From Kingdonia uniflora (Eukaryota > Streptophyta > Magnoliopsida > Ranunculales > Circaeasteraceae), in the NCBI GenBank assembly GCA_014058105.1, contig JACGCM010002568.1, positions 434,001-498,000 of the forward strand: a stretch of 64,000 nucleotides of DNA, in the 5' to 3' direction. Shown one piece after another: positions 56,794 through 64,000 of this stretch. The notes under the pieces are model-generated. The model searched no databases and was not told the origin of the DNA. It worked only from the letters and a program-made list of their open reading frames with translations. Both the position numbers and the translations under genes were made by a program. Position 1 is the first letter of the stretch, and every line of letters begins with the position of its first letter.

Positions 56794-57020
56794 CTAAAAA
56801 TCTTGATAATACTGCATTAGACCTCGTGACTGCTCGGACCTTTGAATCACATTGGCAATATTTTCGCATTTGCTGTGCACATATATGCCTATGTGAGAAT
56901 CACTTAGTGTAAAAATCCGTTCATGCACATTTGTAGCAGTACCATGTCCACGCAAGCAGTCTCTTTCCATAACATTTTCTATCTTCCACTGGATGTCTTC
57001 CAACGCATAAAAAGGTTAAG
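56794..57020 (-). pseudogene. Unidentified protein fragment, possibly of host origin
   Basis: A clean minus-strand frame of about 75 codons (MEDIQWKIENVMERDCLRGH; SDSHIGIYVHSKCENIANVI) that continues a little past its final Asp-Phe. Composition and the even spread of residues look like a genuine globular protein rather than transposon sequence. I recognise no family. It lies about 130 bp left of the large inverted repeat and may be a captured gene fragment or exon. Confidence 0.35.
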
Positions 57021-57147
57021 ATCACATTTGCTAGGGAAAAGTAATGCCACACATCCTTTTTATAGTAGTATTTTTCTGCATGCTATAAAGCATATCATTT
57101 TAGAATTGCTATTAAATGTGCTTTAATAGAATATAGTGATGAACCTG

Positions 57148-57292
57148 GCTTGCGTGAGTACATACCGACTCATCTCTACATGAGACCCCTCTAGGTGAAT
57201 GATACTTGTTTAAAAATAGCTCACAAATCCTTACTTCCCCAAAAAGTCTCAAATAAAATTATAAACCCAAGTATACCCTCATTGCATACTTC
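57148..57292 (+). repeat. Left arm of a large inverted repeat
   Basis: GCTTGCGT…CATCTCTACATGAGACCCC and what follows match the reverse complement of 63800-63946 for about 145 bp. The best part (ATCTCTACATGAGACCCCTC) is identical. The arms frame copia element F and some flanking AT-rich DNA. Confidence 0.85.
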
Positions 57293-57517
57293 ATCCCCAT
57301 TCCCCCTCCGTAAATCTACTAAATCACTCCTACCTATTCTTTTGCCTCTTTTATTTCTTGCATCTTTCTACTGTAAAGAAAAAAAACAAAGAGAACTGCT
57401 ACTCTACGATTCTTATGTAACTGTATCATGATCTCAACTTCCAAAAATAAACTTTTTCTCTAAAAGAAAATCCAAACCCATCAATTTAGTATTTCATTAT
57501 CCATTGAAGATGAATAT
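57293..57517. other. AT-rich spacer between inverted-repeat arm and F
   Basis: No gene or repeat that I can support. The plus-strand frame at 57195-57431 spans arm and spacer and has no domain. Confidence 0.45.
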
Positions 57518-57666
57518 TATTATACAATATGGAGTTGCCTATGTACTGGAGTGTAGCATGAGTCTCTCTTCTATAGCTTAGTTGGATATACAGCTATATA
57601 TGAATAGCTATGTGTACCTACATGGGTCTCTTTACTTTAGATTGATCATTATATCTTGTATAGACA
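57518..57666 (+). repeat. 5' LTR of element F
   Basis: Matches 63245-63393 from AATATGGAGTTGCCTATGTA to TCTTGTATA. The start is degraded (expected TGTT). The end GACA touches the primer-binding site. Confidence 0.85.
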
Positions 57667-57678
57667 TGGTATCAGAGC
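57667..57678 (+). other. Primer-binding site of F (initiator tRNA-Met)
   Basis: TGGTATCAGAGC, the exact match to the 3' end of plant initiator tRNA-Met used by copia elements, directly after the LTR. Confidence 0.95.
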
Positions 57679-57809
57679 ATGGTTTCTCCATGTCTTAACT
57701 CTCCTCAATATCATTCTAAATCTATACCTATAAGAAAATTGCAAGGCAAACGATTCCTATCATTCCAAATCTTGATCTCAAAATCACCACCTTTCAGATC
57801 TATATTTTA

Positions 57810-58574
57810 ATGGCATCCGAACCGACGCAGCCCATTACTATTAAGTTTGACGGGAGAAATTACACTCATTGGTCATTTCTCATGAGAAACTTTCTTAAGG
57901 GAAAAGGTCTCTGGGAAAATGACATTGGAGATTTACAATGCCTCGCTAAAACCGATGCAAAATATGCCGAGTGGGACATCAACAACTACAAGATCCTCAC
58001 ATGGATTGCCAACTCAGTCGCACCATCCATCAACATGCAACTAGCAAAGTTCGAGACCTCCAAAGTGGCATGGGATTTTCTTTCTAGTAGGTACGTCCAA
58101 ACCAACTTTGCCCTACGATATAAGTTGGAATAGGATATACGATCTCATAAGCAACAAATTGGATAATCCATTTCAGACTTCCACTCGGAAATGTCAATAA
58201 TATGGGATCACTTATCATAAATGAGCCCAAATGGCAAAGTGATGCAATAGAAATGTGGGAAATTTTTTGTGGAAAATCGAGGTTGGTTCAACTCTTAATG
58301 GCCCTTCGGAGTGAGTTTGAACCCATAAGAGCATCAATTCTTCACCGCAAACCTCTTCCAAAAGTTGATGTTGCCTTAACAGAGTTAATTAATTAAGAAA
58401 CCCGTAATGGTATTAGTTCGGACACGACCACTATCTTTGCTGCATCGTCTCGACCATACCCATCCCCTAACCAATTTTCTCACTCCAACAATCCATCTCA
58501 CATGCCCACAAATACTTTGTGGAAAGACAATCAGGTAACACCACACCGTGATTTGTCTCAAGTCCAATGCAACT
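57810..58574 (+). pseudogene. gag of element F, part 1
   Basis: Starts MASEPTQPITIKFDGRNYTH with the copia Gag opening (W, then FLKGKGLWE; WDFLSSRY). It continues past a TAG near 58131 with SHKQQIG.SISDFHSEMS and, in another frame, LLMALRSEFEPIRASILHRK. A Ser/Pro-rich linker leads to the first Cys of the zinc knuckle (QCN at 58566-58572), where H is inserted. Confidence 0.88.
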
Positions 58575-59819
58575 TAATGAGCGCATAATTATGACATTTT
58601 TAATGTACCCGAACATATATTTTAGTCGTCCATTATATTTAATTTTGGGTACTTATATGCATTTTTTTGATTGTAGCTACTGGAGATGGATATTTGAAGC
58701 TAAACTCTTAAAGTCAAGTAAAAGTGTCCCCAGTAGTTCATAGCACAAAAATTCAATGACACAATATATTTGATCTCAAGATTGAGGAAATATATACACA
58801 AATATTCATAGAAAATAAGATTAAAGAATATATTACATCCAAGATCCTTAAAGATATTTTATATTGAAGATATATGCAAGAGTTTCCATGAAGAAAGATC
58901 ACTACATCACTTACGGAAATTATATGCAAGAATATTAGGTGATTGGTTGTAATATTAGAAGATATTTTTGCGAAAATATTATTTAGAATTTAAAGTATAG
59001 TTTTTAAATTTGGGTTCCTTCTCCTATAAAAGGAACCCTCCCACAATTATAATTGGGTATCTCATATTGGAGCAAGTTTATAAGAAATAAAGTCTTAGTT
59101 TTATTTAATTATCTTCTCTCTCTTTAATTTTATTTTGTAAATAATTAGTTGTTAATGCGATAAAGTCCGAGATGAGTGGCTAATCTCCTAGATAAGGCTA
59201 GGATGAGGCCTCTTCTTGGATGAGCAATAGTTGGTATTAATTAGTTTCTAATTAGTTTTCTCTTAGTACTTTATGATTGATAAGTTAGTATATCATATCG
59301 AAGGCTTGACCATAACTTCGGTTTGGTGTACGATAACTTTGGATACAAACAAGTGCTACTAACCGTAGACTTGATTTGGAGATCAAAACAAAAAGAAAAA
59401 GTAGAGAACTCACTCAAGCCTAGCCATGGTTGAGTTGATAATTCACTAAGATGCTCTTCACCATCACTTAAAAGCATAACCATTAAATGCTTGTCCATAG
59501 ATTTAGTGGTTTATTTTATAACATCGTATTTGTCTTAACACGAACATTTGATTGGTGGAGATAGTAGGATCTAGTTAAATATCGAGTAGTGGTTTGAAAG
59601 ATAGAGGCCAAGTCCAAACCTTAGCTCTCTCTCTCATTAAGTTTAATAATAAGTTTTTATTTCTTCTTCTTAGATTTATCTCTTATAAAATAGTAATTCG
59701 GCCTAGAAAGTATTTGTTTTCCCAAACCTCCTTGTGGATTCGATTCCACTCATCTGTGCTACAATTTGACAATCGTACTTTGAGCTGGTATTTTGCTAAA
59801 GGCCCTAAAAATCTCTTAT
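58575..59819 (+). mobile_element. H: solo LTR inserted in F's gag
   Basis: The direct repeat TGCAACT borders the insert (58568-58574 and 59820-59826), so the target duplication is 5-7 bp. Inside are CTATAAAAGGAACC (59024 onward), a polyadenylation-type region and CTTGTGGATTCGATTCCACTC near the right end, the order of an LTR read on the plus strand. GAGATGAGTGGCTAATCTCC is shared in type with E's LTR. There are no internal genes and no second LTR. The termini TAATGAG and CTTATT are not canonical TG..CA. Confidence 0.75.
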
Positions 59820-60060
59820 TGCAACTATTATAAGTTGTTCAGGCATACCATTCAAAATTGTCCTGCCCCAACGTCACGAAACATGCAGAAAAGAAGGTAA
59901 TCAGCTGTACGTGCATCTTCTACTTCTGCCTTTGCACAATCCAGTACCGAAATGATAAATCATCCGGTATCGAACAACTCTAATGCACCTACTACAGAGG
60001 ACATTCAGAAGATGATCAAATAAGCCTTATCTCTTGGTAAAAAATTTACTTGTGCTTCCG
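59820..60060 (+). pseudogene. gag of element F, part 2 (zinc knuckle)
   Basis: After the insert the frame resumes CNYYKLFRHTIQNCP, completing a CCHC-type knuckle in which the second Cys has become Tyr. The linker to protease follows. Confidence 0.78.
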
Positions 60061-60475
60061 CATTTTCTACCCCCTTAGGTATTTATTCCTCCAAATGGTT
60101 TCTTGATTCTGACGCTTCAAATCATATGACCTTTAATTCACAATTGTTTGAAAGTGTCACCCCTATTCCTTCGTCGCATAAAATTCATACCGCTAATGGA
60201 TCTACTGTTAGTGCAAGTCATATTGGTTATGTAAAAATAACAAAAGACTTGTCTCTTCCCGATGTTTTTCTCGTACCTCAACTTTCGATGAATCTTTTAT
60301 CCGTTGGAAAATTATGCGATCTTGGTCTTGACATTATATTATCTTCCCATGGTTGTATTATTCAGGAACGCTCGACGAAGAAACAATTGGGACAGGCCAT
60401 AAAGTTGGATGACTATATGTTATTAACAAACTTCCTATCCCTCATACATCCGGTGCATCTCTTGTCGCTGCATCT
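60061..60475 (+). pseudogene. Protease of element F
   Basis: WFLDSDASNHMTFNSQLF aligns with the copia D(S/T)GA.NH(M/I) site, but the Gly is Asp. LPDVFLVPQLSMNLLSVGKL is the conserved second half. One long open frame (60126-60569) runs into the pre-integrase region. Confidence 0.85.
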
Positions 60476-61420
60476 ACACCCACGTCATCACCTTTTATGG
60501 CTTGGCATTCTCGCTAGGGGCATATCTCATTTTTATGTCTTCGTTTTATATTTAATCAAGAGTTGTTAGGTTCAGCTAAATTAGAGAAAGAACCTTGTTG
60601 CATTGCTTGTAAGCTGGGCAAATAACCAACCCTTCCTTTTAATAATAGTACTACCTTTTCTTCGTTTCCCTTTTATCTTATACACTCTGATGTATGGGTA
60701 AAATCTCCAGTTGCATCCATGGGAGGGGCTTTATACTACGTACTATTTGTTGATGACTACTCTCGTTATTCATAGATACTTATTTATTGCGTTCACGATA
60801 TGATTGTCTTGAAATATACACTGAGTTTGCCAATATGGTTAAAATAAAGATTTTAAAGACAATTAAAGTCTTCCGTTCAGACTCCGGAGGAGAGTACATC
60901 TCCGACTCTTTTCTAGACTTTCTTAAATCCCATGGAACTCTTCCTCAGCTATCATGTGTTGATACACCATAACAAAATGGTGTCGCTGAATGCAAACATT
61001 GTCATCTTATAGAAACTGCTCGAACACTTCTCCTATCTTCATCTGTTCCGCAATACTTTTGGGGTGAATCCATTCATACTTCTGTTCATATCATAAATCA
61101 AATTCCCTCATCTGTAACTGATGGGGTCTCTAGCTTTAAATGCCTTTTTAAATCTTCTCCTAATTATTTAAAGCTTCGTGTTTTTGGTTCAACATGTTTC
61201 GTTCTTCTCCCTCAGAGAGAGCGTGACAAACTTAGTAAGAAAACTGGCGCTGAACAAAAAGGTTATCGATGTTACGACCCGTCCACTAAAAGATTGTGCA
61301 TCTCTCGTCATGTTACCTTTTGGGAAAAAATACCTTATTACACCCTTACGAATACTCAAACAACATCCTCTAAGCCCTTAAAATTCCTTGACCCTTTATT
61401 CAATCCACCATCACCCAACT
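60476..61420 (+). pseudogene. Integrase of element F
   Basis: The zinc domain remnant is …GHISF… CCIACKLGK. The core has HSDVWVKSP, VDDYSRY, RSDSGGEYISDSFLDF and TP.QNGVAECKH, so the DDE triad can be read, though in three frames and with stops. The end has FGSTCFVLLPQRERDKLSKK and YDPSTKRLCISRHVTF, which is typical. Confidence 0.87.
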
Positions 61421-62480
61421 CTAAACACGAGTCGTCACCTATTGTAACATCTATCCAGTCATTACCAAACATTGAGAATGGGTCGTCCCCCATTGCAATT
61501 CCCACCGATTCATTGCCTAGTTCTCATTCTATGCTACCTCAGGAACTAGAGATTTCCTCCGCAGAATTCGGTCCTAATATGAACTCTTACATCCTTATGG
61601 AAAGTTCCAATGCTTCTTCAGATGGTGCGCAAGAAGATCTTCCACCTCATAATATAAAACCACCACCAAAGCTCTCAAATTATTATTGTTATGTTTCTAC
61701 CTTGTTATCTCTTCATGAACCCAAGTCGTATCAAGAAGCCTCATCAAATCCCTTATGGAAACAAGTTATGTCAAGCGAACTCATCACATTGCTTCAAAGA
61801 ATAAATACATGGGAACTTGTTGATCCTCCTTACAATAAATCTATTGTAGGGTGCAAATGGGTTTATTAAATTAAGACAAACTTTGATGGTTCTATCGAAC
61901 GTTATAAAGCTCGCCTCGTTGCTAAAGGATTTACTCAAGAGTACAGAATTGATTACGAAGAAACTTTTCCCCCCGTCGCTCGCATGACCACCGTACGAAC
62001 CCTTATAGCTGTTGCCTCTTGTCGCCAATGGGATCTTCACCAAATGGATGTCAAAAATGCTTTTCTTCTTAGAAATCTCGATGAAGAAGTATATGCGGCC
62101 CCCTCCTTGATTACCATATTTACCGCATCAAGTTTGTCGACTCCGACGAGCATTATATGGTCTTAAGCAAGCACCACGAGCTTGGTTTGAGAAATTTTCT
62201 AATGCAATCCTTCAACATGGGTTCTCACATAGTATGCATGATTATGCTATGTTTACCCACTCATCTGGTCGTGGGATTGTTCTTCTCCTCTTATATGTTG
62301 ATGATATGGTCATTACAGACAATGATCTCTAAGGTATTTCTTATCTTAAATACTATTTGAGTATTTTCTTTGAGATAAAAGACCACGGTACTCTTCGCTA
62401 CTTTCTTGGGATTGAAGTTGATCGATCAACTAATGGTTACTTTCTTTCCCAAGTAAAGTATGCAACATGCCAAGTTGACT
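61421..62480 (+). pseudogene. Reverse transcriptase of element F
   Basis: A Ser/Pro-rich linker is followed by EPKSYQEASSNPLWKQVMSS, SIVGCKWVY then a stop, [32 protein letters not shown] and QMDVKNAFL. After a frame change, [17 protein letters not shown] and the catalytic YVDDM near 62295 follow, then LRYFLGIEVDRS. All main RT motifs are present. Two or three frameshifts break the chain. Confidence 0.92.
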
Positions 62481-63232
62481 GATAAAAAAATTGTTGATAG
62501 TCCTCTAGAGTTAAATGTCAAATTCCGTGCATTTGATGGAATAATCCTTCCCAATCCTACCTTGTATTGATAACTTGTGGGAAGTTTAAATTACCTTACT
62601 ATCACTAGACCAGATATTAGTCATGCAGTTCATATCGTGAGTCAATTCATGTCCGCACCTCGGTCTGTACATTTCGCTGCAGTTCTTCGAATCTTACATT
62701 ATTTAAAGGGCACCTTATATCAAGGATTGCATTTTTCCTCTACATCCACCCTTACCCCTTCGAGCTTATTCCGATTCAAATTGGGCAGGTGATGTTACTG
62801 ATCGATGCTCCACCACAGGTTTTTGCTTATTTCTTGGCAATTCGTTTATCTCTTTGAAAAGTAAGAATCAATCCGTTATTTTCCGCTCTAGTGCCGAAGC
62901 TAAATACCGAGCTCTTGCACACACTACTTCTGAGATCATTTGGCTTCATTGGCATCTTTTCGATATGGGGGTTCCACTTTGAGAAAGTACTCTACTCTTC
63001 TGTGACAACAAAAGTACAATCCATATTGCTCATAATGACGTATTTCATGAGCGAACAAAGCACATCGAAGTGGAGCGCCACTTTGTTCGGCATCATTTCT
63101 CAGAAGGAACAACCAAGCTGTCGTTTATTCCTTCTCAATATCAAATTGCAGATCTATTAGCTAAGTCACACCCATCCGCAAGATTTCAGTTCTTGGTATC
63201 CAAACTCCAAATGCTTTCGAAGCCATCTTGAG
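62481..63232 (+). pseudogene. RNase H of element F
   Basis: GSLNYLTITRPDISHAVHIV opens the domain. Then SDSNWAGDVTDRCSTTGFC, SLKSKNQSVIFRSSAEAKYR, CDNKSTIHIAHN and HIEVERHFVRHHF follow in the expected order with two frame changes, ending near the polypurine tract. Confidence 0.9.
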
Positions 63233-63244
63233 TTTGCGGGGGGC
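63233..63244 (+). other. Polypurine tract of F
   Basis: GTTTGCGGGGGGC directly before TGTT, the 3' LTR start. Confidence 0.75.
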
Positions 63245-63393
63245 TGTTTAATAATATGGAGTTGCCTATGTACTGGAGTGTAACATGGGTCTCTCTTTTA
63301 TAGCTTAGTTGGAAATACAGTTATATATGAGTAGCTATGTGTAGCTGCATGAGTCTCTTTACTTTGGATTGATCATTGAATCTTGTATAAATA
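63245..63393 (+). repeat. 3' LTR of element F
   Basis: Begins TGTTTAATAATATGGAG and matches the 5' LTR to TCTTGTATA. A TATAAATA word lies at the boundary with the flank. Confidence 0.82.
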
Positions 63394-63799
63394 TGGGCCT
63401 TATACCCAATACAAATATAGAAATTCTTCTTCCAATTCTTACCTTGATCATAGTTAACAAAAATTTCATCAACTCTTTAAACTAAGATGGATGAGAATGT
63501 CCCATCTCTTAGTAATAATCAATATTTTTTCTAGGAACCACTTTGTGAGAATGATTTCATTGAAGTTATTCCAGAAAACACTAAAGACAAATGAGAACAT
63601 ACAAATCATAGTGAGCCAAATTAATCAAATTGAAGTTAAAGAAAAAAAGGGTATTGTTATTCAATGGTATTGTGTTTCATAGAGAACTAAGTTGGTAATT
63701 ACTTGCGGAGAGTTTTCATGGTTGTTTTTATTCTTATTTTCTAGTAGAGAGAGAAAGAGGAGAGAAAACATTAGAGATATATCTTTAAAAAGAACCAGT
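63394..63799. other. AT-rich spacer between F and the right inverted-repeat arm
   Basis: No feature that I can support. A frame at 63491-63682 has no recognisable motif. Confidence 0.45.
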
Positions 63800-63946
63800 G
63801 GAGTTGCAAGTAAGGGTATTTCTAAATTTTCAAATTAATTTTGAGTTTTTTTAGGGAGGTAAAGATCCGTGAGCTGTTTTTTTAACAAGTGTCATTCATC
63901 TAGAGGGGTCTCATGTAGAGATGGGTGGGTACGTCCTAACGCAAGC
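63800..63946 (-). repeat. Right arm of the large inverted repeat
   Basis: The reverse complement of 57148-57292. The outer edge ends GCAAGC, matching GCTTGC at the left. Sequence beyond the arms does not match clearly, so the ends of the element are near 57143 and 63951. Confidence 0.85.
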
Positions 63947-64000
63947 GGGGTTGCTACAGATTACCTACCGTAGCATTACAAATACAAAATGATATCTTTT

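Larger units (their letters stand above)
57518..63393 (+). mobile_element. Element F: Ty1/copia retrotransposon, interrupted by solo LTR H
   Basis: Short LTRs (about 149 bp) bracket PBS, gag, protease, integrase, RT and RNase H in the copia order, with integrase before RT. Without the 1.25-kb insert the element is about 4.6 kb, the usual size for copia elements with short LTRs. Both LTR outer ends are eroded and no target duplication is evident. Stops and frameshifts are scattered through pol. Confidence 0.9.

Overview
This window looks like intergenic heterochromatin of a flowering plant with a repeat-rich genome. Nearly every recognisable piece is a transposable element: plant Ty3/gypsy elements with two RNase H domains (Tat-type), an Athila-like LTR element, Ty1/copia elements primed from initiator tRNA-Met, hAT and Harbinger-like MITEs, a solo LTR and one large inverted repeat. 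I found no intact host gene, rRNA, tRNA, CRISPR array or prokaryotic feature. The species cannot be fixed from the sequence. One short minus-strand ORF (56794-57020) reads like a fragment of a non-transposon protein, but I cannot name it.

Layout. The first 47 kb is a Russian doll of LTR retrotransposons. The outermost is D (minus strand; 5' LTR 46371-47047, gag, protease, part of RT). D is cut inside its RT at 42891/42892 by E, an Athila-like element on the minus strand whose body leaves the window at base 1. E's 5' LTR is itself split in three (42815-42891, 28924-29539, 1406-1881) by two Tat insertions: C (29540-42814, TSD AGTAT) and A (1882-28923, TSD ATTAC). A is in turn split by B (7490-20253, plus strand, TSD AAGAC/ACGAC), which landed in an exon of an accessory gene carried by A. 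LTR divergence agrees with this order: by eye about 14% for A, about 10% for C and about 5% for B.

From 47.0 to 57.1 kb lie worn Ty1/copia pieces (gag fragment near 48 kb, integrase/RT/RNase H 50-53.4 kb, 3' LTR near 53.65 kb), a 950-bp hAT element inside them, a 362-bp hAT MITE, a 454-bp Harbinger-like MITE with four hairpins, an acidic ORF remnant, a SINE-like segment and an LTR scrap. From 57.1 to 63.95 kb an inverted repeat with arms of about 145 bp encloses a copia element, F (57518-63393). A 1.25-kb solo LTR (H) sits in the zinc knuckle of F's gag.

How the parts work together. A, B and C share one plan: gag-protease-RT-RNase H-second RNase H-integrase on one strand, then a tandem-repeat array, then a spliced accessory gene on the OPPOSITE strand, then the polypurine tract and 3' LTR. 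The accessory protein has a short conserved block (GL..PL..L.K..LN......Q.NGN) resembling the family Pfam calls putative gypsy-type transposon, followed by a long coiled coil. It has GT..AG introns in all three elements and plausible TATA boxes of its own in B and C. All copies carry stops and frameshifts, so nothing here looks competent to move. The conserved antisense gene and the different satellite-like arrays beside it are the most interesting content.
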